Below are positions 1 to 8,767 of a DNA stretch of 64,000 nt, piece by piece; position 1 is the stretch's first letter; the number at the start of each line of letters is the position of its first letter. The translations under genes and the position numbers were made by a program. Location: positions 35,130 to 99,129 of the forward strand of contig NZ_NCXM01000026.1 of the NCBI RefSeq assembly GCF_002104765.1, in the 5' to 3' direction. The stretch comes from Mycolicibacterium vulneris (GTDB lineage: Bacteria; Actinomycetota; Actinomycetes; Mycobacteriales; Mycobacteriaceae). The notes beneath the pieces are model-generated. The model worked only from the letters and a program-made list of their open reading frames with translations, did not search any database and had not been told where the DNA came from.

Positions 1-3000
1 TGCCGGGCTCAATTCCCGCCCGCTCCAACGCTTCCCAGGACAGCTCGAGGAACATGCGCTGCTGCGGGTCCATGGACAGCGCCTCGCTGGGCGCGATGCC
101 GAAGAAGGCCGGGTCGAAGTCCGCGACCCCGTCGACGAAGCCGCCGGTGCGGGTGTAGCAGGTGCCCGGAACATCGGGGTCCGGGTTGTACACGCCGGCC
201 AGGTCCCAGCCACGATCGGTCGGGAATTCGGACAGCACGTCGCGGCCCTCGGTCAGCATGTCCCACAGGTCCTCGGGGGAACTCACCCCTCCCGGATAGC
301 GGCACGCCATGCCGACGATGACGATCGGATCGTCGTCGGTGGCGCGAGCCACCGGGGCGTGCTTGATCTCTTGCGGAATCCCGGCGAGTTGGGTGCGGAT
401 GTAGCCGGCCAGGCCGTTGGGCGTCGGGTAATCGAAGATCAGGGTGGGCGAGAGCGACAGTCCGGTAGCGGTTTTGAGCCGGTTGCGCATTTCGACCGCG
501 GTCAGCGAGTCGAAACCCAACTCCTGGAACGCCTTGTCGGGGTCGATCGCCTCGGCGGTGGTGTTGCCGAGCACCGTGGCGATGTGCGAGCGCACCAGAT
601 CGAGGAGCACGGCGTGCTGCTCCGCCTCGGACAGCCCGTCCAGGCGATGCGCCAGCGCCGATTTCGATTTCGCGGCGGCCAGCGAGTCGTCGACGCGGCG
701 GCGCGTCGGGGCGTTGACCAGATCGGTGAACATCGGTGGCACCGCGACCGCGTGGGCGCGCAGCGCGCCGAGATCGATGCGGGCCGGCGCCAGGAACGGC
801 TCGTCGACGATCAATGCGGTGTCGAAGAGTTCCATGGCCTCGTCCGAGGAAAGCGCCAAGATCCCGTCGCGACCCAACCGGGCGAGGTCGGCGGCGTCCA
901 GTCCGCCGGTCATGGCGCTGGCCTGATCCCACAGGCCCCAGGCCAGCGAGATCGCCGGCAGTCCATGTGCCCGCCGGTGCGCGGCCAACCCGTCCAGGAA
1001 CGAGTTCGCCGCCGCGTAGTTGCCCTGGCCCGACGAGCCGACCAGCCCGGCCATCGACGAAAACATCACGAACGCAGACAGATTCAGGTCGCGGGTCAAC
1101 TCGTGCAGATTCCAGGCCGCGTCGACCTTGGCCCGCAATACCGCGTCGACACGGTCTGGGGTCAGCGACGTGACCATCGCGTCGTCCAGCACACCGGTCG
1201 CGTGAATCACGCCCGACAGCGGCCGCTGTACCGAAAGGTCGTCGATCACCTGCGCCAGAGCCGCCCGGTCGGCCGCGTCGCACGCGACCACTTGCGCCCG
1301 GGCACCCGCGGATTGCAGCTCCGCGATCAGCTCGGCGGCCCCGGGCGCGTCGGGACCGCGGCGGCTCAGCAGCACCAGGTCCTCGACGCCGTGGTGTGCC
1401 ACCAGGTGGCGAGCCAACGTCGAGCCCGCCATGCCGGTTCCGCCGGTGATGAGTACGGTGCCCGATGCCAGGCCGGACGGCAGCGTCATGACGACCTTGC
1501 CGATGTGGCGGGCCTGGCTCAAGTATCGCAGAGCGGTATGGGCGCGTCGCACGTCAAAGGTGGTGACCGGCAACGGCTCCAGCACCCTGGCGTCGAACAG
1601 CCCGGCGAGCTCGTGCATCCACTGATGCATCCGGGGACGGCCGGGCTCGAAAAGGTCGAAGGCGCGGTAGCGGACACCCGGGTATTCCTGGGCGACCGCG
1701 CCCGGGTCGCGGATGTCGGTCTTGCCCATCTCCAGGAACACCCCGCCGGGAGCGACGAGCCGCAGCGAGGCGTCGACGAATTCGCCGGCTAGCGAGTCCA
1801 GCACCACATCCATGCCGCGGCCGCCGGTGACCGCCCGGAACTTCTCCTCGAACTCCAGGCTTCGCGAATCCGAGATGTGATCGTCGTCGAAGCCCATGGC
1901 CCGCAACGTGTCCCACTTGCCGCGGCTGGCGGTTGCGAACACCTCCAGGCCCAGATGCCTGCCCAGCTGCACCGCGGCCATGCCGACCCCGCCGGCCGCG
2001 GCGTGCACCAGCACCCGCTGCCCCGGCTTGACGTCGGCCAGGTGGATGAACGCCATGTAGGCGGTGGTGAACACCGCCGAGATGCCTGCGGCTTCGGCGT
2101 AGGACCAGTGAGTCGGCTTGTGCTGCAGCAGGCGCACGTCGCCGGGCACCAGCGTGCCGCTGCCGTCGGGGAAGAAGCCGTACACCGAATCGCCGACCGC
2201 GAACTCGGTGACTCCCGGCCCCACTTCGACCACCACGCCGGCGCCTTCGCCACCGAGCAGGGCGTCGTGGGTGAACATGCCCAGGGTGATCATGACGTCG
2301 CGGAAGTTGGTGGCGATGGCGCGCAGGGCCACCCGAACCTGGCCGGGCTCCAGCGCGGCGCCGGCGTTGGGAACCGGCTCCAATTGCAGGTTTTCGAACG
2401 TGCCCGCGCTGCTGATTCCCAGCCGCCAGGGTCCCTCCGCCGGGGGCGTCATGATCCCGTCGACCGCGCGGCTGCCGCGCACCCGCGCGATGTAGGCCGT
2501 ACCGTCGCGCAGCAACACCGCGGGCTCGCCGACCGCCAGAACGGTCGCTATCGCGTTATCGGCAAGCACCACATCGGAATCCACCAGCACGATCCGGCCG
2601 GGATGCTCGGTCTGCGCCGACCGCACCAGCCCCCATACCGCCGCGCCGGCCAGATCGGGGACGTCCTCCCCCGCCAGTCCCATCGCGCCCCGGGTTGCGA
2701 CGATCAGCACTCCGGAGTCGTGCTCGGTCAGCCACGTCTGCACGGCCGCCAGCGCCCGATGCGTGCGCTCATACGATCCGGAGACCGGATCTTGTTCGTT
2801 CGCAACGGATTCGAACACCTCATGGGCGGGCGGCTCGGTGCCGGCGGCCGTCGTCGCGGCCGGCGACCACGCCAGCTCGAACAGCCGGTCCGGGCCCGAG
2901 GCCGACACCGCCGCGCGCAGCTGCCGCTCGCTCACCGGGCGCGCGACCATCGCGCGCACCGACAGCACCGGCAATCCGAGTCCGTCGGCCAGCTCGATCG

Positions 3001-6000
3001 AGACCGCCCTGGAGGTCGCGGACGTGGCCGCCGGCGCCGGCGCCGGCGCGATGCGTGCACGCACCGCGGACGCGCCCGCGGCGTGCAGCGACACGCCCTG
3101 CCACGAGAACGGCAGCACCACTTCGTCGGTCTGGCCGCTGATGTGGTGGCTGACGACCAGTGCGTGCATGGCCGCATCAAGCAGCGCCGGGTGGACGCCG
3201 AAACCGTTGACGCCGCCGGCCGCGTCGGGCAGCCGCACCTCGGCGAACACCTCGTCGTCGCGCACCCACGTCGCGGTCAGGCCCTGAAATGCCGGGCCGT
3301 AGCCGTAGCCACGCGCCGCCAATTGCTCATAACCGTCGGCAGCGTCGATCTTGACGGCTCCCGCCGGCGGCCATGCCGACAGATCCGCGCCCGGCTCGAC
3401 CGAGCCGGTGCTCAGCGTTCCCTCGGCGTGGCACACCCAGCTGGAGCCGGTGTCGGGGCGCGAGAAGATCGACACCCCCCGCTGGCCGGATTCTTCCGCG
3501 GGTCCAACCACCACCTGCACGGCGACCGATGCCGACCCGGAATCCTTGGCCGGCAACATCAACGGCGCCTGCAGCGTCAGCTCGTCGACCGTCGAGCAAC
3601 TGACCTCGTCGCCGGCGCGAATCGCCAGCTCCACGAAGCCGGACCCGGGGAACACGGCCGTGCCGGACACGGCGTGATCGGTCAGCCAGCCCTGCAGGCT
3701 CGGCGACAGGCGGCCGGTCAGCACCACCCCGCCCGAAGACGGCAGCTCGACGACCGCGCTCAGCAGCGGGTGCTCGCTGGTGCCCAGGCCCAGGCCCGAG
3801 GCGTCGGCCGCGATGCCCTCCCCGGACAGCCAAAACCGCCGCCGGTCAAAGGCGTACGTTGGCAGCTCGACGAAGCCGGCGCCGTCCAGCGCACCGCGCC
3901 AGCGCACGCTCACTCCCGCGACGAACGCGGTGGCGGCCGACGTCAGGAACCTGTCGAGACCGCCGTCGTCGCGGCCCAGGGTGGGGATGACTGTGACTTC
4001 AGCGGCCTCGGCGCCGCTGCTGACATGGTCGTTGGCGGTGTCCTCGATGCCCGCCACCAACGCCGGATGCGGACTGGATTCGATGAACGTCCGGTAACCG
4101 TGCTCGCAGGCGCTGCGCACCGCTTGGTCGAACTGCACAGTCTGCCGGATGTTGCGATACCAGTACTCGGCGTCCAATCCGGCTGTGTCCAAACGGTTTC
4201 CGGTGACCGTGGAGAAGAACGCGATGCGCGAGGGGCGCGGCTCGATGCCGGCCAGCACCTCGGAGAGGTCGGCACGGATCGCCTCGACCTCAACCGAGTG
4301 CGAGGCATAGTCCACGTCGATCCGCCGGGTCCGCAGCTCGAGGTCGGCGCAGAAGCCTACGAGCTCGTCGAGCGCAGCCCCCTCACCGGACACCACGACG
4401 GCCGACCGGCCGTTGACGGCGGCGATGCTGACGCGATTCCCATAGGGCGCCAACAACTCCCGGGCCCGCTCGGTGCTGCAGGCGATGGACAGCATCCCGC
4501 CGGGCCCGGCCAGGGCCGTCAGCAGCTTGCTGCGCAACGTGACCACCCGGGCCGCGTCCTGCAGCGACAGCGCCCCCGCGACGTAAGCGGCGGCGATCTC
4601 GCCCTGCGAATGCCCGATCACCGCGTCCGGGTTCACCCCGACCGACTTCCACAGTTCGGCCAGCGACACCATCACCGCGAAGAGCACCGGCTGCACGACG
4701 TCGACGCGGTCCAGTCCCGGGGCATCGGGGGCGCCACGCAGCACACCTGTCAGCGACCAGTCGACGAATTCCGCGAAGGCCTCTTCGCATTCCCGGATCT
4801 GTTGGGCGAATACCGGTGCGGTGTCCAGCAACTCAACCGCCATGCCCGGCCATTGGGAGCCCTGGCCGGGGAAGACGAACACGGTCTTGCCCGCCGGCGT
4901 CGCGGTGCCCCGGATCACCGATCCGGTGGGGTCATCGTTGGCCAGCTCGTCCAGCCCGGCCAGCAGCCGGTCGCGGTCACCGCCGACAATGACCGCGCGG
5001 TGCTCAAACGTCGCGCGGCCCGCCAATGACCAGCCGACGTCGGCGACGTCCAGATCACTGTGCGTGCGAACGTATTCGGCCAACCGCGCCGCCTGCGCCG
5101 CCAACGCCGACGGCGATTTCGCCGACACCGCCCACGGAACCACCGGCCGCACCGGTCCGGCCTCCCGATGCTGGGCCTCCGGACCCGAAACCGGCGCCGC
5201 CTCGACGATGACGTGCGCGTTCGTGCCGCTGATGCCGAACGACGACACGCCCGCCCGGCGCGGCCGCTCGGCGTTCCAGGGCTGCGCCTCGGTCAGCAGC
5301 GACACCGAGCCCGCCGACCAGTCCACGTGCGGACTCGGCGCGTCCACGTGCAGCGTCGCGGGCAGCGTCTCGTGACGCATCGCCTGCACCATCTTGATGA
5401 CGCCGGCCACGCCGGCTGCGGCCTGCGTGTGGCCCATGTTCGACTTGATCGAGCCCAGCCACAGCGGCTCGCTGCGGTCCTGCCCGTAGGTGGCCAGCAG
5501 CGCCTGCGCCTCGATCGGGTCACCCAGGGTGGTTCCGGTGCCGTGGCCCTCGACGACATCGACGTCGGCCGCGGACAGCCCGGCATTGGCCAGCGCCGCA
5601 CGCACCACCCGCTGCTGCGAGGGACCGTTGGGCGCGGTCAGCCCATTGGAGGCGCCGTCCTGATTGACCGCCGAGCCGCGGACCACGGCCAGCACCGGGT
5701 GCCCCAGCCGCTGCGCATCCGACAGGCGTTCCACGACCAGGATGGCCCCACCCTCGGACCAGCCGACGCCGTCGGCCGCGCCCGCGTAGGCCTTGCATCG
5801 TCCGTCCGGCGCCAACCCGCGGTGGCGGCTGAACTCCACGAAGACCGTCGGCGTCGCGTTCACGGTCGCACCGCCGGCCAGGGCCAGGTCACACTCCCCC
5901 GAGCGCAACGACTGCACGGCCATGTGTAAGGCCACCAGCGACGACGAACACGCCGTGTCCACCGACACCGCCGGGCCCTCGAGGCCCAGCACGTAGGACA

Positions 6001-6556
6001 CCCGCCCCGAGGCGACGCTGGAGGTCATGCCAGTGAGCCGGTAACCCTCGATCTCCTCGGCGAGCATGCCGTAGCCCTGAACGATCAGCCCGACGAACAC
6101 GCCGGTGGCGCTGCCGCGCAACCCGCTGGGGTCAATTCCGGCCCGCTCCAGCGCTTCCCACGACAGTTCGAGCAGCATCCGGTGCTGGGGGTCCATCGCG
6201 AGCGCCTCGCTCGGCGCGATGCCGAAGAAGGCCGGATCGAAGTCCGCGACCCCGTCGACGAAGCCGCCGGTGTTCACGTAGCACTTGTGCCGCGCGTCGG
6301 GGTCGGGGTCGTAGAGGCTCGCGACGTCCCAGCCGCGGTCGGCGGGAAACTCCGAGATGACGTCGCGTCCGTCGGCGACCATTTGCCACAGCGCCTCCGG
6401 GCTGTCGACGCCACCCGGGAAGCGGCACGACATACCGACGATCGCGATCGGCTCGTTGGACCGCTCCAGCAGCGCCCGGTTGGTGCGCTTCAGGCGCTCA
6501 ACCTGGACCAGCGCTTTACGCAGCGCTTCGGTCGCATGCTGGAGTTGATCAACCAT
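1..6556 (-). CDS. pks12: Pks12, modular type I polyketide synthase (N-terminal part; 3' end outside window)
   Basis: Multimodular reducing polyketide synthase; Pks12 in mycobacteria makes the methyl-branched chain of mannosyl-beta-1-phosphomycoketide. About 2185 residues are visible in one open frame from ATG 6556, which has an AGGTGAGG ribosome site. Order: docking helix (about 1-33), KS1 (about 35-455, active Cys 203 in DTACSSS), AT (about 560-900, Ser 650 in GHSQGE), DH (His 961 in the HxxxGxxxxP motif), ER (about 1370-1660, glycine-rich NADPH loop), KR (about 1690-1945), ACP (Ser 2017 in GFDSL), then a second KS starting near 2075 and truncated at base 1. I checked the frame at KS1, AT, DH, ACP and the window edge and it holds. 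Two KS-AT-DH-ER-KR-ACP modules are the Pks12 signature. The start closely resembles M. tuberculosis Rv2048c as I remember it. Confidence 0.95.
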   Translation of the reverse strand, partial: MVDQLQHATEALRKALVQVERLKRTNRALLERSNEPIAIVGMSCRFPGGVDSPEALWQMVADGRDVISEFPADRGWDVASLYDPDPDARHKCYVNTGGFVDGVADFDPAFFGIAPSEALAMDPQHRMLLELSWEALERAGIDPSGLRGSATGVFVGLIVQGYGMLAEEIEGYRLTGMTSSVASGRVSYVLGLEGPAVSVDTACSSSLVALHMAVQSLRSGECDLALAGGATVNATPTVFVEFSRHRGLAPDGRCKAYAGAADGVGWSEGGAILVVERLSDAQRLGHPVLAVVRGSAVNQDGASNGLTAPNGPSQQRVVRAALANAGLSAADVDVVEGHGTGTTLGDPIEAQALLATYGQDRSEPLWLGSIKSNMGHTQAAAGVAGVIKMVQAMRHETLPATLHVDAPSPHVDWSAGSVSLLTEAQPWNAERPRRAGVSSFGISGTNAHVIVEAAPVSGPEAQHREAGPVRPVVPWAVSAKSPSALAAQAARLAEYVRTHSDLDVADVGWSLAGRATFEHRAVIVGGDRDRLLAGLDELANDDPTGSVIRGTATPAGKTVFVFPGQGSQWPGMAVELLDTAPVFAQQIRECEEAFAEFVDWSLTGVLRGAPDAPGLDRVDVVQPVLFAVMVSLAELWKSVGVNPDAVIGHSQGEIAAAYVAGALSLQDAARVVTLRSKLLTALAGPGGMLSIACSTERARELLAPYGNRVSIAAVNGRSAVVVSGEGAALDELVGFCADLELRTRRIDVDYASHSVEVEAIRADLSEVLAGIEPRPSRIAFFSTVTGNRLDTAGLDAEYWYRNIRQTVQFDQAVRSACEHGYRTFIESSPHPALVAGIEDTANDHVSSGAEAAEVTVIPTLGRDDGGLDRFLTSAATAFVAGVSVRWRGALDGAGFVELPTYAFDRRRFWLSGEGIAADASGLGLGTSEHPLLSAVVELPSSGGVVLTGRLSPSLQGWLTDHAVSGTAVFPGSGFVELAIRAGDEVSCSTVDELTLQAPLMLPAKDSGSASVAVQVVVGPAEESGQRGVSIFSRPDTGSSWVCHAEGTLSTGSVEPGADLSAWPPAGAVKIDAADGYEQLAARGYGYGPAFQGLTATWVRDDEVFAEVRLPDAAGGVNGFGVHPALLDAAMHALVVSHHISGQTDEVVLPFSWQGVSLHAAGASAVRARIAPAPAPAATSATSRAVSIELADGLGLPVLSVRAMVARPVSERQLRAAVSASGPDRLFELAWSPAATTAAGTEPPAHEVFESVANEQDPVSGSYERTHRALAAVQTWLTEHDSGVLIVATRGAMGLAGEDVPDLAGAAVWGLVRSAQTEHPGRIVLVDSDVVLADNAIATVLAVGEPAVLLRDGTAYIARVRGSRAVDGIMTPPAEGPWRLGISSAGTFENLQLEPVPNAGAALEPGQVRVALRAIATNFRDVMITLGMFTHDALLGGEGAGVVVEVGPGVTEFAVGDSVYGFFPDGSGTLVPGDVRLLQHKPTHWSYAEAAGISAVFTTAYMAFIHLADVKPGQRVLVHAAAGGVGMAAVQLGRHLGLEVFATASRGKWDTLRAMGFDDDHISDSRSLEFEEKFRAVTGGRGMDVVLDSLAGEFVDASLRLVAPGGVFLEMGKTDIRDPGAVAQEYPGVRYRAFDLFEPGRPRMHQWMHELAGLFDARVLEPLPVTTFDVRRAHTALRYLSQARHIGKVVMTLPSGLASGTVLITGGTGMAGSTLARHLVAHHGVEDLVLLSRRGPDAPGAAELIAELQSAGARAQVVACDAADRAALAQVIDDLSVQRPLSGVIHATGVLDDAMVTSLTPDRVDAVLRAKVDAAWNLHELTRDLNLSAFVMFSSMAGLVGSSGQGNYAAANSFLDGLAAHRRAHGLPAISLAWGLWDQASAMTGGLDAADLARLGRDGILALSSDEAMELFDTALIVDEPFLAPARIDLGALRAHAVAVPPMFTDLVNAPTRRRVDDSLAAAKSKSALAHRLDGLSEAEQHAVLLDLVRSHIATVLGNTTAEAIDPDKAFQELGFDSLTAVEMRNRLKTATGLSLSPTLIFDYPTPNGLAGYIRTQLAGIPQEIKHAPVARATDDDPIVIVGMACRYPGGVSSPEDLWDMLTEGRDVLSEFPTDRGWDLAGVYNPDPDVPGTCYTRTGGFVDGVADFDPAFFGIAPSEALSMDPQQRMFLELSWEALERAGIEPG

Positions 6557-6960
6557 CACAAACCTCACCTAACGACGTTCGGCCGTCTTTCACCGCACGA
6601 TGCGGTTTTCGCCGAGTGACGGACTTTGCTGCACGGAGCGACACCGTTTCCCGTTCGACCAGCGTCGTGCTGCTCTCCGACCCAAGAATATTGCTGGTGA
6701 GTATGGCCAACTCCGACTGGATTTCAAAACGTCCGCTGCTCCCGGCTGCTACCGGAGGACCGGCACGGACCGCTGCGCCGCGCCGCGCAAAGAAGATGTA
6801 AGACCGGGCGCCCGGTGTGCTCGCTGGACAGCGGCGCGCTGTAGACATGGCCCGACGTCCATGGCGCGACTGTACCCGGCTGACCATAGCTGATGGTCAG
6901 GCGCGTGTCGTAAAGGCTTCGGTCCAGCGCCGGGTCCGGCCGGTCCGGTGCGGGAAACGG
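6557..6960. other. Intergenic region upstream of pks12 (404 bp)
   Basis: This stretch lies between the pks12 start and the end of the small zinc-ribbon gene. No coding frame in it has a good ribosome site or recognisable protein. It should hold the pks12 promoter. AT-rich bases around 6685-6720 are the likeliest promoter area, but no convincing -35/-10 pair could be assigned. A perfect short dyad at 6880-6900 is listed separately. Confidence 0.5.
6880..6900. promoter_or_regulatory. Perfect dyad, 8-base arms, 5-base centre
   Basis: CTGACCAT and ATGGTCAG flank the centre AGCTG. It lies 60 bases past the stop of the 6961-7311 gene and about 325 bases before pks12, both on the minus strand. It could be an operator for a dimeric regulator of pks12 or a weak terminator hairpin for the upstream gene. 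There is no T-tract, so an operator reading is slightly favoured. Confidence 0.35.
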
Positions 6961-7311
6961 TCACACACCCGCCCGGCGCCAGCCATCGGCGGCCCTGGCG
7001 GCTTGGATCAGCGCGTCGCACAACTGGCGAAGCTCGGTGGCCCCGGCGCCTTCGTCGACCGCCGTGGCGACGTCCTCCGCCGCGCATCGCACCTGGTAGA
7101 CGCGATCCGACAGGTCGGCGGCATCCTCGGCCGACAGCACCACCGCGTCCTCGGGCACGGCTGCCGCGCCGTTCCGGTGCAGCGAGGCCCGTTGTTCGTA
7201 CGCGCGCTGCCGGCACGACTGCCGGCAGTACTGGCGACGACGTCCCATTCCCGCATCGGTAACGTCTCGGCCGCACCAGCGACAGGGCTGCGGGTGGGTA
7301 CGGCGGCTCAC
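6961..7311 (-). CDS. Small zinc-ribbon protein, Rv2049c-like
   Basis: 116 residues with a GTG start. The N-terminal half carries two cysteine pairs, PCRWCGR at about 9-15 and YCRQSCRQRAYEQR at about 28-41. This is a CxxC...CxxxC ribbon followed by an Arg/Gln-rich helix, as in many small actinobacterial nucleic-acid-binding proteins. The C-terminal half is acidic, alanine-rich and predicted helical. It sits between pks12 and divergent rbpA, the position of Rv2049c in M. tuberculosis. Function unknown; a DNA- or RNA-binding role is inference from the ribbon alone. Confidence 0.7.
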   Translation of the reverse strand: MSRRTHPQPCRWCGRDVTDAGMGRRRQYCRQSCRQRAYEQRASLHRNGAAAVPEDAVVLSAEDAADLSDRVYQVRCAAEDVATAVDEGAGATELRQLCDALIQAARAADGWRRAGV

Positions 7312-7388
7312 GCCTGCCGACTTTAGTCGGGTTTGCTCGGCGATCCCGGTATCATTGAGGGTCGCGTCGCGTATGCCGGTCCCGGCCG

Positions 7389-7414
7389 GGAACTGCGCAG
7401 ATCGCGGCAGCGTT
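7389..7414 (+). promoter_or_regulatory. ECF-type promoter (GGAAC-N18-GTT) upstream of rbpA
   Basis: GGAAC at 7389-7393 is followed after 18 bases by GTT at 7412-7414, about 80 bases before the rbpA start. This matches the GGAA(C/T)-N18-GTT consensus of SigH/SigE-type stress sigma factors (SigR in Streptomyces). Streptomyces rbpA is known to be under SigR. The assignment here rests only on the motif and its position. Confidence 0.5.
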
Positions 7415-7493
7415 TGCTAACTGGACAGACTGCACCGAACAGCAGTAAGGGAGCCGGAGAGCTCCGAGAAGAAGACCTGAAGGAGTAGCAGCC

Positions 7494-7829
7494 ATGGCTG
7501 ATCGCGTACTGAGAGGCAGTCGCCTCGGGGCCGTGAGCTACGAGACTGACCGCAACCACGATTTGGCGCCGCGTCAGCTCGCGAAGTACCGGACCGAGAA
7601 TGGCGAGGAGTTCGAGGTTCCCTTCGCCGACGACGCCGAGATCCCCGGCACCTGGCTGTGCCGCAACGGACTGGAAGGCACCCTGATCGAGGGCGACCTA
7701 CCCGAGCCGAAGAAGGTGAAGCCGCCGCGGACCCACTGGGACATGCTGCTGGAGCGTCGCTCGGTGGAAGAGCTCGAAGAGCTGCTCAAGGAGCGCCTCG
7801 AGATCATCAAGACCCGCCGCCGGGGCTGA
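7494..7829 (+). CDS. rbpA: RNA polymerase-binding protein RbpA
   Basis: 111 residues, the usual mycobacterial length. RbpA binds group I/II sigma factors and RNA polymerase, stabilises the open promoter complex and affects rifampicin response. The sequence has the N-terminal tail (about 1-25), the core domain (about 26-70), a basic linker (KKVKPP) and the C-terminal sigma-interaction domain rich in Glu/Leu (SVEELEELLKERL) ending in RRRG. The ATG is preceded by GAAGGAG at ideal spacing. The gene is divergent from the zinc-ribbon gene and has an ECF-type promoter upstream. Confidence 0.96.
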   Translation: MADRVLRGSRLGAVSYETDRNHDLAPRQLAKYRTENGEEFEVPFADDAEIPGTWLCRNGLEGTLIEGDLPEPKKVKPPRTHWDMLLERRSVEELEELLKERLEIIKTRRRG

Positions 7830-7858
7830 CCGCGGCTTGAGCCGGGCCGGACCGCGAC

Positions 7859-8653
7859 CTAAGTGCGGTTGTCGGCCCTGGTGGCCAGGGCGCCGGACCG
7901 TCGGCCCTGAACACCCCAGCGGGTGACTTTGACCAGGGCTTCGCGGATGTTGGAGCCGCTCATCTTGGACACGCCGAGTTCGCGCTCGGTGAACGTGATG
8001 GGCACCTCGGCGATGGTGAACCCGTTGCAGATCGTGCGCCAGGTCAGGTCGATCTGGAAGCAGTAGCCCTTGGAGTCGACGCCGTCGAGGTCGATCGCTT
8101 CCAGCACTTCGCGGCGGTAGGCACGGTAGCCGGCGGTGATGTCGTGCACGCCGATGCCGAGCGCCAGCCGGGCGTAGGTGTTGGCCGTCCAGGACAGCGC
8201 CCAGCGCCGCCACGGCCAGTTGCGCACCGTCCCACCCTCGACATAGCGCGACCCGATGGCCAGGTCGGCGCCGGCGTCGACGGCGTCCAGCAGGCGGTGC
8301 AGCTGTTCGGGCGCGTGGCTGCCGTCGGCGTCCATTTCGACCAGGACCGAGTAGTCACGGCTCAACCCCCAGGCGAAACCCGCCAGGTACGCCGCGCCGA
8401 GGCCGTCCTTGACGGTGCGGTGCATGACGTGCGTGCGGCCTGCGTCGGCCGCCGCCAGCTCCTCAGCGAGCTGGCCGGTGCCGTCGGGGCTGCTGTCGTC
8501 CACCACGAGCAGGTGCACGTGCGGGCACGCCTCTTTGAGCCGCCGGTGGATGACCGGAAGGTTCTCCAGCTCGTTGTAGGTAGGGATGATCACCAAGACG
8601 CGCTGGCTGGGACGGTTGCTTGGGACTTGGGGCGCCGGCTGGCCGGTGGTCAT
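7859..8653 (-). CDS. ppm1: Polyprenol monophosphomannose synthase Ppm1 (GT2), stand-alone
   Basis: 264 residues. This GT2 glycosyltransferase moves mannose from GDP-mannose to polyprenyl phosphate, giving the donor for lipomannan, LAM and glycoprotein mannosylation. Seen: VLVIIPTYNELENL at the N-terminus, VVDDSSPDGTG (first Asp motif), EMDADGSH (DXD metal site) and a C-terminal region typical of dolichol-P-mannose synthases without membrane anchors. ATG 8653 has GAGGAG before it. In M. tuberculosis this catalytic domain is the C-terminal part of Rv2051c, fused to the apolipoprotein N-acyltransferase; here the two lie in separate frames 114 bp apart. Confidence 0.94.
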   Translation of the reverse strand: MTTGQPAPQVPSNRPSQRVLVIIPTYNELENLPVIHRRLKEACPHVHLLVVDDSSPDGTGQLAEELAAADAGRTHVMHRTVKDGLGAAYLAGFAWGLSRDYSVLVEMDADGSHAPEQLHRLLDAVDAGADLAIGSRYVEGGTVRNWPWRRWALSWTANTYARLALGIGVHDITAGYRAYRREVLEAIDLDGVDSKGYCFQIDLTWRTICNGFTIAEVPITFTERELGVSKMSGSNIREALVKVTRWGVQGRRSGALATRADNRT

Positions 8654-8767
8654 GTAGCTCCTCTGTGTCGCCCGAAATCGAAAGTGTGTCGGCCGTCCTG
8701 GTCGGACGGAGGGTGGTCAGTCGCCGTCGTCTGCCGGCGTGCGGTCCCGGGAGTCGGGCGCAGGGTC

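Noticed and set aside
1877..5029. 1050-codon plus-strand open frame
   Set aside because: It is antisense to pks12, whose domains and catalytic residues are clear; the plus frame is Arg/His/Gly-rich shadow typical of high-GC DNA with no ribosome site or domain.
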